Shown here piece by piece: positions 48,546 through 59,194 of a stretch of DNA of 64,000 nt. The stretch covers positions 26,530,379 to 26,594,378 of the forward strand of contig NC_061111.1 of assembly GCF_002878395.1 (NCBI RefSeq), in the 5' to 3' direction. How positions within the stretch are numbered: position 1 is the stretch's first letter; each line of letters opens with the position of its first letter. A program made the translations under genes and the position numbers. The stretch is from Capsicum annuum. Lineage: Eukaryota > Streptophyta > Magnoliopsida > Solanales > Solanaceae. Under the pieces are notes generated by a model. The model saw only the letters and a program-made list of their open reading frames with translations. It had not been told where the DNA came from and searched no databases.

Positions 48546-48743
48546 TGATGCAATATCGATATGGGAAAGAAATTTCAAATCTAAGAACAAGAAACAAATA
48601 TAGAAGAAAGACACAAGTAAAATTAATTGACAATAGTAACTATATAAAGCTAAAACCTTCAATTAATGAATCAAAACAAGCACCAATTCTATAAAACACT
48701 CTCAGGAGGAATGAATTCCTCTAGCTTGCAATCCAATCAATAT

Positions 48744-49858
48744 TGTTGAAATTTGCTTTTAGTTACCGCAGTAGTTTTCAGGAAAATAAGTTATTTAATT
48801 TAAGATGTATTTGAATTTTAAATTTTAGATTACATTGTTTTAGTTGTTAAGAAACTTTAGACTTTTGAATTTCAAATAATGCAGATTATGTGTTTCATGT
48901 TGGCTATTTAAAGCCTTCCAATGCTTAATAAAATTATTGAAAGCTGTTGACAGCTATTGAAAGTATTTCAATCCATTGAGAGCCATTTTAAATCTCTTTT
49001 CGCTGCCCCATCTTTTTTTAAAGAAAACCAATAGTGGTATCGAGCGCTTCATTGATCTTACGGGATTTGTGAGCTCTTCCAAAGCACTACCATATTATTT
49101 TTAACCCGTAAGGGTTACCTTTCTAACCTGTCGGGATACCCATTTTAACCCGCGCGGGCTACCATTTTCAACCCGTGCTTATTTTCAAAGCGTAGAGCTA
49201 TTTTCAACCAAAAAGATGTCAAGCAACAGTCTTTCTTTGAATGCCCCAAAAGTTTTCACCGACAAAAACTATTAAATTTGGTATGTGAAGAAATCATATC
49301 TTGAAACCTATCCTATATGTGATGTTTTGATGGATGAAAAATCCTTACAACATTTTGTGAAACTTATGAAAGTACTTCCAAACAAGACAAGATTGTTGAT
49401 GGTGTTTTTTCAGCAAAGAATAAAAAAAAAAAAAGAGAAACATCAATATAAAAAAGAAAGAGTGCAAGTTCAAAAAATTGAAAAATAACACCTACTGCCA
49501 AAGAAAAATATAAGGAGGAATAATTTTTAAATCGTGATAACTAAAGCAAAGGAGGAGTGTTGAATATTGCTTTTAGTTACTGCAGTAGTTTTCAGGAAAA
49601 TAAGTTATTTAGTTTATGATGAATTTGAATTTTAAATTTTAGATTAGGTTGTTTTAGTTGTTGAAAAACTTTAGGACTTTGAATTTCAAATAATGTAGAT
49701 TATGTGATTCATGATGGTTATTTAAAACCTTTCAATGCTTAATAAAATTATTGAAAGTTGTTGAAAGTTTATTGAAAGTCATTGAAAGTATTTCAATCCA
49801 TTGAGAGCCCTTTAAACGCCTTTTTGCTACCCATCTTTTTAAAAAAAAAACAACAACA
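48744..49858 (+). mobile_element. 1.1-kb non-autonomous copia-derived LTR element
   Basis: LTRs 48744-49030 and 49558-49858 start TGTTGAA and end CA. The target duplication is AATAT (48739-48743, 49859-49863). A primer-site-like TGGTATCGAGCGC lies at 49035 and a purine run aaaggaggag precedes the right LTR. The 0.53-kb interior keeps only the beginning of a copia gag. Confidence 0.88.
49216..49488 (+). pseudogene. copia gag start inside the 1.1-kb element
   Basis: Begins MSSNSLSLNAPKVFTDKNY, stops, then IWYVKKSYLETYPICDVLMD, the N-terminal gag pattern of copia elements (FTGxNYxxWxxKMKxYL). It runs into a Lys-rich tail and a stop at 49488. The rest of gag-pol is absent. Confidence 0.7.
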
Positions 49859-50139
49859 AATATTGAATAACAACAAAGTCCTTTACCCCTACTCCCTCAA
49901 GAGCTTCATTCTTTCAATTCATAACAAATCAAAATAATCTACCTAATAAAGAGACTAATATAAGTAATATAGTCTTGCCTTTACATACATAGGCCAAAAA
50001 TGGCCTTAATAGAAATAGACAAAATAGACAAAAAATAGACTTCCAAGTTCATGATGTGTTGTCCCATCCAAGTTATCTTTCGAATCTTGAAGGTCAGCAT
50101 GTGGCGACTTCCATGAGCTTAAAGTGCTCCTTCTTCATG

Positions 50140-51528
50140 ATCAAGGAGATCTCTTTTAAATCATGGTACATCTTCGTCGAACCAGGATGAACTGTATACC
50201 TCGACTCATGAGCCTCAGTCAGAATTCATTCTCGCAGCCCATCAATATCAGGAATACACAATCTACCTTGGTATCTCATGATACCATTACCACCAATCAC
50301 AAAAGCCAAAACTTTTTGCTGACCCACATCATCCTTAATCTGCATCAAGATAGGATCCAAAACCTGCTTCTCCTTCGCCTCAGCATCAAAAGATGACTTC
50401 ACCACCTCTCAAACAATCACACCTCCATCCTCAGAATCTAAAAAATGAACACCAAGATTAGTCAATCGGTGGATATCCTTCATCAACTCTCGCTTCTACT
50501 TATCCACATGAGACAAGCTACCCATGGACAAAAATAAAGACTCATGTCATAATCCTTGAGTAACTCAAACCATCTCTTTTTCCTGAGATTCAACTCCTTT
50601 TGGGTGAACACGTACTACAAGCTCTTATGATCTGAAAAGATATCAATATGAACTCCATACAAGTAGTGACGCCAGATCATCAAGGCAAAAAAACACAACC
50701 AATAATTCCAAGTCATGTATTCTCATGAACTTTCAACTTCCTAGAAACATAGGCCACAACCTTACCATGTTGCATCAACACACAACCCAGTCCCATACGG
50801 GATGCATCACACTACACCACAAACCATCAGTTTCTTCGGAAAGATTCAAAATCGAAGCAGAATTTAACCTATCCTTCAACTTCTCAAAGCTACCCCACAG
50901 GGGTCAGACCATAGAAACTTCACTTTTTTCTGAGTCAACTTAGTCAATGGAGTTGCAATCGACGAAAAGCTCTCCACAAACCTCCTATAATACCCGACTA
51001 AATCCAATAAGCTTCGAATGTCGGTTGGATTCATTGGTCTAGGCCATTTTTTAACTGCCTTAACCTTTTGTGGATCCACCTTGATCCCTTCAATAGAAAC
51101 GGCATAACCTAGAAAAGTCACCGCATTCAACCAGAATTCGCACTTAGAAAACTTAGCATATAACTGTTGATTCTTAAGAGTCTGTAACACTATACGAAGT
51201 TATTGGAGTGATACTCCTCACTCTTAGAATATATCAAGATGTCATCAATAAACACAATAACAAAGAAGTCCAGAAACTGATGGAATACCTGGTTCATAAG
51301 ATCCACGAACTCAACCGGATCATTATTCAATCCAAAATACATGATCAAAAGCTCACAATGACCATACCGAGTACGAAAAACATTTTTAGAGATATCCACC
51401 TCTTTAATCTTTAACTAATGATAGCCCGACGAAGATCAATCTTCGAAAAATATCTAGCACCCTGATGCTAGCCAAAGAGATCATCAATCCTAGGAAGAGG
51501 ATACTTATTCTTCACTGCCACCTTATTC
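50140..51528 (-). pseudogene. Ty3/gypsy RT-RNase H fragment, second copy of the chromovirus family
   Basis: Encodes a FRTRYGHCELLIMYFGLNN-type RT core with [18 protein letters not shown] (51260), [17 protein letters not shown] (51130) and [20 protein letters not shown] (50970), followed by a decayed RNase H. It is collinear with 31200-32600 of the gypsy element above. It has no LTRs and its right edge is fused to unrelated coding at 51529. Confidence 0.82.
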
Positions 51529-51705
51529 GTTGCCTACTATTCCAACCCATCCATAAAAATGTTATTCGAGGATTCCTTGTTAACTTCCTCAGGGACTCAA
51601 ATTTCAAGTTTGTTGGTATGGGGGTTAAGGGTGACGTGGAAAAATTGCTCCATGATCACAGGTTGTTCGTGGAAAATACTGTGAATTTTGTAGATACGTA
51701 ATTTT
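51529..51705 (+). pseudogene. Werner-like 3'-5' exonuclease gene fragment
   Basis: The plus strand reads CLLFQPIHKNVIRGFLVNFL, then FKFVGMGVKGDVEKLLHDHR and LFVENTVNFVDT before TAA. This resembles the middle of plant Werner-syndrome-like exonucleases (DEDD family), with the FVGxGVxxDxEKL block. The N-terminal catalytic DxE part and the C-terminus are missing. The left edge is abrupt against gypsy RT sequence. Confidence 0.6.
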
Positions 51706-53084
51706 GTCCCTCCAAAATTTTTTTTTACTATTTACTTCGTCTTACCATGCACCCCAACCCCATTTCATAATTTTTCTATAAAATAACAAATAATAACCAA
51801 TTCTAAATAAATTTTTCCCAAAATTTCCACATAATCCCAATTTGAACAAACTAACAACCCTTCCCTATCAAATTAACCACCTCTTCAATTAGAGTTGGAC
51901 ACCTCATACCCCCACCCTTACCCCACTTCATACCCACTTACCCCATACCCCTCACTACCCTAGATCCCCTCCCCTTTCCTTAATAGAATAGAATACTAAT
52001 TACACACTCTCACTGACCTTCACAATGAAAAACACACACATACTCTCACAGTCTCACAATTTGGCACTCTCACAGCATATACGCACAGAACACATACTAA
52101 ACTCCATATTTGCTTTTATTCTATAGATAACACTATACAATTGGGATTCAATACACACCTCACACACAAATCTCAATTTTAATACAGAGAAACAAAAAAT
52201 TCCCACTGAAAATTTGTTCTTCTTCACAACACGCATACACAGACACACCGAATCACACACACACTCCTCACGATACACTGATCTATATGCAGAATCGGAG
52301 ATGGAAGGAAAGGGGGTAGTGAGTGTTGAGGGAGAAACCTAAATTTTGCGTTCGTGTTACTGTTTCGGTGATGGCTTCGTCGGAAAACTTGGTTACCACA
52401 TTGTTCACTATTAGCCTTTGTCTCTATCGAATTCGTCGAACTCCAGTGAAGCTAAATCATAAACCCAAAACACGATCCCGTCATCGACAACCCACTATTC
52501 CGGTTAATTTCGAATAGAAAACTGCCATTTGTATCGATCCTTGTTATCCATTCAGTATTGGATTTTTTTCTTTCGTCGAATTGTTTAGGTTTGGGTTTTA
52601 ACTCTTGGGTTTAAAGATTGGAATTTGATCTTCGGGATTTCTGTTTTGGGATTTGTTATTTCTGTTTGGAGTTGTCGATTCGGTAGTGTATTTTAAGTTT
52701 GTGTTGCTGGATTCAAATTTGTTCGGATCGGAATTTGTGATATCGAGTTGGATCTTTGTCATTATTTATTTTATCAAGAAATATTCTTCGAAAGTTTCGA
52801 ATCGAGGTCCATTTCTAATCTCTACTCTTTTATATCCTTGTTTATGATACCCGGTGTTATGGATTAAACATTTTGGTTGATTGTTTGATCTTTATTGGTG
52901 GTAAATAATTGTTTGGTTTTTGATTTATTATTGATTCCATTGATTATGCATGACGTGGTGAAATGATATATCATTTGAGATTTGAAATTGGTAATTTGAA
53001 GATAAATTGGGGCGTGAAATGAAAATTGATAAAAAGTGAATTTTGATTAGTTTGATTCATTGGTTGTTTGACTTGAAATGTTCG
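51706..53084. other. non-coding, LTR-leader-like DNA
   Basis: A C-rich stretch of repeated taccccac-like words (51890-51975), a CA-rich run near 52030-52260 and a T-rich part after 52560 resemble LTR and leader sequence of a gypsy element. No paired repeat is present. A 64-codon open stretch at 52323-52517 has no recognisable domain. Confidence 0.35.
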
Positions 53085-54206
53085 TTAATCGAACTCGATA
53101 GTATCATATTTTAGGTCCAAGTAGAATAGGCAAATGATAGGGGTAGACAAATTTAAGAATTTTGTATCTAATTCTTCTTTCGAATTTATTATTTTTTGTA
53201 CTATATGTTGTTGCATTTTTACTCCACTTTTATCTATTTGTATTACTAAAAATTCTATCTGATTTTTTATAATTTCAGCTTTCTTTTTGCTTAGATTTAT
53301 TCCCGATTTTTCTATTATATCTGTAAACTGTTCTAATAATTTTAAATGTTCTTCTTTGGTTTTTGTGTATAATAATATATCATCTATGTATACTATACAA
53401 TTAGATAATTGTTTAAAATAATTATCCATAAAATGTTGGTATCTACCTGGTGCATTTTTATATCCAAATGGTAACACGTTCCATTCATAAAATCCTTGTG
53501 GTACCGTAAATGCGGTTAATTCTTTAGATTCTTCTTCTAGCTTTAGGTGGTAAAATCCTGATTTACAATCAAATTTACTAAAATAATTATATCCTTGGAT
53601 TTGTCTTATTTTTAATATCTTATTTGATATTGGATAATTATATGTTATAGTTTTTGCATTTAAATTTCTATAGTCAATAACCATCCTACTTTTTCCTCTT
53701 TTTTGTTCACTATGTTTATTTACTATAAATGCTGGACTATAATGTTTACTATTACTTTTTTGTATATATTGTTTTTCTAATAATTCATCTATATGCATTT
53801 TAAATTCTTTTAAATGGTCAAAATTATATGTTAATGGTTTTTGTGTTATTATGCTATTTTTATCTATTAATTCAATTTTTATAGTAGTTTTATGTTTTTC
53901 CCATCCTTTTAATGGATCTTCACTATATAATTGTTCTAATTTTTTCTGAATTATTTCTATTTTATTTATTGAAAATATAGTTATTTCTGTTTTATTTATC
54001 GAAAATACTACTTGTTCTACTGTATCTTCAGTATTTTTTATATTTTCTAACTTTTGTGTAATTTTTTTACTTTCTTTTATCCAATCAGTTTTCTTTCTTA
54101 TTTTATTATTAACTCTTTTTGCTCTTACTTTTTGTTTACATGGTGTTGTGAACCACCAGTTTGTTTTGGTTATTATATGTGGGTATAATTTATCTAAGAA
54201 TGGCAT
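53085..54206 (-). pseudogene. pararetroviral reverse transcriptase, 3' truncated
   Basis: An open run of 373 codons. After a Lys-rich linker it shows the RT blocks MVIDYRNLNAKTI (near 53690), FSKFDCKSGFYHLKL (near 53570), FTVPQGFYEWNVLPFG (near 53500) and the catalytic YIDD (53379-53390). The RNase H domain that should follow is missing: after residue about 335 the coding becomes unrelated and ends at 53085. The virus-derived part therefore probably ends near 53190. Confidence 0.88.
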
Positions 54207-54209
54207 TCC

Positions 54210-54430
54210 TAAAAGTATATCTTTTGATGTTAATTCATAATTATAAATTTCTTCTATTGTTAATATCTTATCTCATACTTGTATTTTTACATTCCTAGCT
54301 TTATAAGTAATTAGGCTTCCTTCATTATTAAATCCTTTAACTATTATTGGTGTTTTTAATTTATCCCATTTACTTTCTGGTAAGCAATTATATCTACATA
54401 AATTAGCTTATGCTCCTGTATCTATCATAG
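54210..54430 (-). pseudogene. pararetroviral aspartic protease module 2
   Basis: Just upstream of the RT frame the minus strand contains MIDTGA near 54425, immediately followed by an in-frame stop codon, and then DILLGMPFLDKLYPH near 54220-54190. These are the active-site and second motif of a retropepsin. At least two stops separate it from the RT frame. Confidence 0.7.
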
Positions 54431-54492
54431 CCGTATAATATCTACTGTAATATCCTTCTACTACTATCTTCATTAATACATATATCTTCATT

Positions 54493-54860
54493 TCATGTTA
54501 AGGCTCTTTTTAAGAATAACTTTTCTTTGTTATATGTTAAGGTTAATTGTGTATGTTCTATATTATATGGTTTTACTTGTTCTAACCATTTTATTCCTAA
54601 TATTATATCTGCTTTTTGCATTTCTTCCTTTACTTCGAATTCTATTTTTATTTTTCTAACTCCTATTATTATTTCTTTTTCTGCTATATTTTTATTATTT
54701 ATTAAACTTCTTGGTAGATCTGGGCACATATCATTATCAGTCTTTATTTCTTCATTTTTACTAGATATTTTGCTATATAATTTTCTTCTTGTCCTGTGTT
54801 CAAAAGTATTAGATATTCCTTTTCATTTATTTTTCCTGTTATGTAATATTGGTTTAAATT
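54493..54860 (-). pseudogene. pararetroviral protease-like module 1 (active-site Asp replaced)
   Basis: The end of the movement-protein frame reads YLILLNTGQEENYI, where a retropepsin would have DTG. After the frame break the 78-codon stretch 54729-54493 carries ADIILGIKWLEQVKPYNI, the second retropepsin motif. The two halves have the spacing of one protease domain. The Asn codon is at 54798-54800. Confidence 0.6.
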
Positions 54861-55733
54861 ACTTATTGAATTTGTTTCATAACTTGTTCTTTTTGATGAG
54901 CTTGATGATTCTGGTTTTTCATTAGCTATTCTTTTCGTTGCACTTATTCTATCATTTACTATTTCTAAATTTTCTTCTGTATCTATGTCTCTATAGGTAT
55001 ATTCATTATAATCTATTGTTTTTACAATTTGTTCGAATGGGCTTTCTATTTGTATTTTGTTAATCTTATTTTTCCCTGTTATTTTATGTTTTGTTGTTAA
55101 TACATATAGATTTTTACATTTTGCTGTGAATATTTTACTTCCTGAGGTTAATTCTATTCCTGATATTTTCCAATATAATACTAGTGATTTATCTATATTT
55201 CTATCTGTTACTGCTATTGAATAATTTGCACTTATTATAAATTTAAATTTTTGATATATTAGATTTCCTTTTACGGCAGTTATTATGTTTTTTTCTATAG
55301 GTTTTATAATTCTATCATCTGCTAAATATAATTCTATTGGTGTATCTATTCCTTCTCTAAAACATGCTTTTATTAATATCTCTGTACCTCCAAGGTGTAC
55401 ATATTTTATTGGACCTCCTTTACTTTTTATATCATTTATTTCTTTATTAATTATTCTTTTTGTTACTAGTGGTATACTAGCTTTTCCTTTTGCATATCTG
55501 CAGTCTATTATATGTTCTTTTTGGCATACTACATAATATTCATCCTTTTTCCTAGTAAAAATATTTTTTATTGTTGGTATTTTAAATATTTTCTCTACAC
55601 TTAAATCTAATTCTTTTCCTTTTATTTCATCAAATATATTACTGTCAAATATTATTTTTTGTTCCGTTCCTTCATCATTTAAATATTCTTCCTTTGTTAT
55701 TATTTTTATATCTTCTTCAGTCATTTGATTCAT
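54744..55733 (-). pseudogene. pararetroviral movement protein
   Basis: A 329-codon open frame starting MNQMTEEDIKIITKEEYLND, overlapping the coat-protein frame by 17 nt. It contains the 30K-type movement-protein core, with KYVHLGGTEILIKACFREGI and TPIELYLADDRI around residues 100-140. The C-terminal third becomes Ser-rich and runs into a protease-like motif. Caulimovirid movement proteins form tubules at plasmodesmata. The frame is intact over its length, but the surrounding copy is broken. Confidence 0.8.
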
Positions 55734-57135
55734 CTATTTCGCTATCTATTTCATTATCTGTTTCGTTTTCTGAAATTTCATATATACTATCTTCACTTTC
55801 TAATTCATAATCTATATAATCTATCTGCATATATTCGGTATTATCTATTTTTATTTCTGATATTTGTTTATTTTTTGAATTTTTAGGTAATTTACAATCT
55901 CTAGCTAAATGTCCTAACTTTCCACAATTATAACAAGTACATTCTTTTATAGATTTCTTCTTTCTATATGGTCTTTTATGTTTATAATTTTTTACATAAT
56001 ATCTTTTTCTCGGTTTCTTATATTTATATTTTGATTTTTTATATTTTTTATATTTCTTATGTCTTTTTCTTTTCTTATAATATCTTTCTTCGCATCCAAA
56101 TTGGGGTGCTATTTTATTTTTGCAACATGCTAAATTTCTTATTAATTTTTTTTCCATTTTTAATTCTTCTCTATATTTTTCACATAAGTTTCTATACCAT
56201 TTTTGTAAAAATTTTATTCTTGCTCCTAACGTATCTACTATTTTTGCTTCTTCCCAACTTTTTATTATTTTCGTACTAAATGGCTCGGGTAATTTATTAA
56301 AATATAATTTTCTTATTTCTTTACTTTCTTCTATACTATATGCTCCTTTGTAATAATATTCTTTAAATGTGCAAGTATATTCATCTATATAACACATATT
56401 ACATATTGCTAATTTTAACATTAAATTTCTATTTGTATCTTTTTCTTCATTTTGTTCTTCTTCGATTGTTGTCGTACTACCAAATTCATCTTTTATAGCT
56501 GTTTCATATTTTTTTAATAATTCTATAGGTGTTAGTTTAGTTGTTGTCGATGATGTTCCTTCTATAGGTTTATTAGTTTTTAATACTTTTTTGCTATTTT
56601 CAGTTAAATTTGCAAACCATAGTTTTACTGATCCTATTAGGGTTTTTTCTATATATTCCGGTGCATCTGTTATATTTATATTATTATCTAATAATTGTTT
56701 TGTCATATATCCTATCCATAATTGTATTGTTTTTTCTGTATCTATTACACAGTCTAGGTCTAGAAAGTTATAATTTTTATTCACTATTTGTTTTGGTATC
56801 CATTTATCATATTCATTATATTTTTTAAACTTATTCTTATAATATATGGGTTTTCTTATTTCTGTTGTTTTAGGTATTATATTTTCATTTTCTAAGTTTT
56901 CCTCATTAATTTCGTTTTGTTCTTCATTGATTTCTAAATTTTTTGTATTTGTTAATATTTCTGTATATGTTTCACTATCTTCGGACTCATAATTATCTGT
57001 CTCTTCAATATCTATATTATTTATTTCTAATTCTTCGTTTTTTATTTCTAATTTTTCTTTAAATTGATTTATCTCATTTAGTAATTTCTGTTCTCTATCT
57101 TTTTCTTCTTTTTCTTTTTGTCTTTGTTCATACAA
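55717..57135 (-). pseudogene. pararetroviral coat protein
   Basis: A 472-codon open frame: an N-terminal coiled-coil-like, Glu-rich part (to about residue 90), a central domain, a Lys/Tyr-rich basic stretch (about residues 360-400), and the zinc knuckle CYNCGKLGHLARDC (55894-55935), then an acidic tail. This arrangement (basic run plus CCHC plus acidic C-terminus) is typical of caulimovirid coat proteins. The first Met chosen is at 57135, but the frame is open further upstream to about 57187. Confidence 0.83.
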
Positions 57136-57189
57136 TTTTTTTAATATTTGTAGTTCTTTTTCTAATTCAGCAATCCTACTATTTTTAGT

Positions 57190-57456
57190 TTATTCTATTT
57201 TTCGTATTTCTTTCGTAGTTTGTTGTTTTATTTTTTCTATTTCTTTTTTCCTATCTATCTCTTCATTTTCTTTTTCTATTCTTACCATTGCTGTTAATTT
57301 ATCTTCTAATTTTAATTCTTCTTTTTCTAACATTAGATATAAATGTTCACCTATTTTCTTATATCTTCGTCCTAGATTAAAAAATACTATTTTTATTTTT
57401 GATCCTTCGTAGTTTTCATATATTTTTTCATCTATTATAAATTCTTCTTTATTCAT
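57190..57456 (-). pseudogene. small pararetroviral ORF, C-terminal coiled coil
   Basis: An 88-codon frame starting MNKEEFIIDEKIYENYEG with a highly charged Glu/Lys C-terminus that looks coiled-coil. Its start overlaps the stop of the preceding ORF by 4 nt (ATGA). Function unknown; small coiled-coil proteins in this position may be virion-associated factors, but that is inference. Confidence 0.5.
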
Positions 57457-57665
57457 TTTATTGTGAATAGGTCATGTTGATATACATATTCTAAACTATC
57501 TATTTGTGATTCTAATTTTGATATTTCATCTTTTTGTGTATCTATTGAGTTTTTACTAACTCCGGCAAATATATTATAATGTAGTCTTTTTATTCTTATT
57601 TTTAATTCTTTACGTTTTTCAGAGATAATTTGTTTTAATTCTTTATATTGTTGTACTTTATTCAT
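57453..57665 (-). pseudogene. small pararetroviral ORF, charged helical protein
   Basis: A 70-codon frame starting MNKVQQYKELKQIISEKRKE, predicted helical with heptad-like spacing around DEISKLESQIDSLEYV. It links by ATGA overlap to the next ORF. No recognised domain. Confidence 0.5.
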
Positions 57666-57911
57666 TTTAAATTATATTTATAATATCTTGGTGGATATCT
57701 AAATCTAATTTTATTATAATTAGGTGGTATATGTTTCATTTTTCTGGATTTTAAATGTGTTATTAATTTTGATTCAATACTAGATATTAATGTAATTAAG
57801 TAGGCTAATTTTTGTGGGTTTTCTTTTGTTTTATTTAGACTTATATATTCTGAATAATTACTAATTTAAGATTCTTTAATTTTTCTAAAAGCTTCTCTAT
57901 TTTTAAATGGT
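57662..57911 (-). pseudogene. small basic pararetroviral ORF with one stop
   Basis: A frame beginning MRRPFKNREAFRKIKES, then an in-frame stop, then ISNYSEYISLNKTKENPQKL and ending PPRYYKYNLK just where the next ORF starts. Basic and Tyr-rich; no recognised domain. Confidence 0.4.
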
Positions 57912-58045
57912 CTTCGCATAATTAATTTAATAATTTTGTAGGTAAATTTTTTAACTCTAACTCTAAATTTAAATTTTTAACTCTAGATCTAATTCTAATA
58001 TATGATCTAATTCTAATATATATTTCTCTTCCGTACTTTTTAAAT

Positions 58046-59078
58046 TGCTGGGCTCTGATACCATTTGTAGGGGGTGTGCGGATTTAATAGATTTAATAGA
58101 TTTATTAGGTTTCTAGTGAATCTATTTTTATTTGTGCGTGGATATTTCTTAAATTTTGTTTCAATATCTTTTAATGATTTACTTTTTTCGTAAGATATAT
58201 TCATTAATTATTTTATTCTGTAGTAATTGCAGAGTTACAAATTTCTGTATAATAATTTATCCTATCTGTACTGTAATGTATATCTAATTCTAGATTTTCA
58301 ATGTTATTTATTATCTTGTGTTGTTCTTCTCGTAGTGAGTTTTTTAAATTATATAAACTATCACATGTACTTTTATCTAAATTTTCTAAGGTTTTTTCTA
58401 TCCATACTAATTTTTCTTTTAGGTTTTCCATTATTTTTCTAATTCGGTTTCTATAATTAATTTCATTATTTAGATTTTCTTGATTTTTCTCTAGTTTTTC
58501 TAATATATTCTAACATTGTTTAATCTGAATAATATCCTTCTGGGTAAATTTCTTCGTATAACTGTTCTAGACAATTTGTAGTTTCAATTTCGTAGTCTAT
58601 TACTTTTTCTAATATTATTTTCTTAATATCTATAATTTCTATGTTTTTAAGTATATATAAGATTAAAATTTTAAGATAATCTAAATGATCTATCTTTTAA
58701 AATTGGTTTTATTATAATATTTTGTAGTTGTTTGTTTTAGCCTTAGTAGTTTTTGCATATTTTTATTAAGAAATTCTATGTATTTTATATCTTTATTTTT
58801 CATGTATTTGTCTATATTTATTTTTATCTGTTTTTCTAGTAACTGTATGTTTCTTATATCTTTTTCTAAAAATTCTGTGTAACTTATCATCGTAAGTATT
58901 TGTAAGAGTAGTTAGGTAGATATGGTATATAATTTACTCTAGTCATATAGTATTTACCAAAAGCTTTTTGTAATATGATTTTTCTTATATCTGCTACTTT
59001 TATATCTCTAAGTGCATACAAAATAAGTATTTTGAACTTATCTACCATCACATCAGATAAATTATCATTCATTTTCAT
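58046..59078 (-). pseudogene. chain of small pararetroviral ORFs upstream of the primer site
   Basis: Minus-strand frames follow closely: 59078-58887 (with FKILILYALRDIKVADIRK), 58890-58690 (overlapping by ATGA, helical), a frame without Met at about 58681-58513 (with LKILILYILKNIEIIDIKK), 58431-58213 (helical, MENLKEKLVWIEKTLENLD) and 58204-58046. The first and third share an obvious motif, so the region looks like a duplicated two-gene module. None has a recognised domain. Position relative to the primer site would put them at the end of the viral genome map or in a rearranged junction. Confidence 0.5.
58052..58063 (-). other. pararetroviral tRNA-Met primer-binding site
   Basis: The minus strand reads TGGTATCAGAGC, the 12-base initiator tRNA-Met complement that marks the start of minus-strand synthesis in caulimovirids. 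It lies inside a small frame running from about 58204 to 58046. Confidence 0.8.
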
Positions 59079-59194
59079 AAAATTGCTTTTTTCAAAATAT
59101 TCTCTTCAACCATGTACATAACAAAATATGTTCATCTTAGCTTACTATATACTAGATTATTCTTAAATAATATGTTCTTCCGTCAAGTATTTTG

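Larger units (their letters stand above)
53150..59090 (-). other. endogenous pararetrovirus (Caulimoviridae) copy, decayed
   Basis: A very AT-rich block read on the minus strand: a chain of small ORFs, coat protein with CCHC knuckle, movement protein, protease, and RT with YIDD. There is no integrase and no LTR, which separates it from gypsy elements. Several ORFs overlap by a few bases (ATGA start-stop overlaps), as in caulimovirid polycistronic RNA. Coat protein preceding movement protein is the order I associate with cavemoviruses and solendoviruses, and the latter are known in Solanaceae genomes; genus remains an inference. RNase H and the translational transactivator are absent at the left edge. 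It is an incomplete fossil. Confidence 0.85.

Noticed and set aside
52323..52517. 64-codon frame with a start codon after a plausible 5' leader
   Set aside because: No domain or continuation; composition suggests an LTR leader.
54527..54925. 132-codon plus-strand hydrophobic frame
   Set aside because: Antisense to the movement-protein/protease region, with no motif of its own.
55968..56353. Phe/Ile/Tyr-rich plus-strand frames that look like membrane proteins
   Set aside because: They are antisense to the Lys-rich coat protein coding region; the hydrophobic composition is a by-product of the reverse strand.
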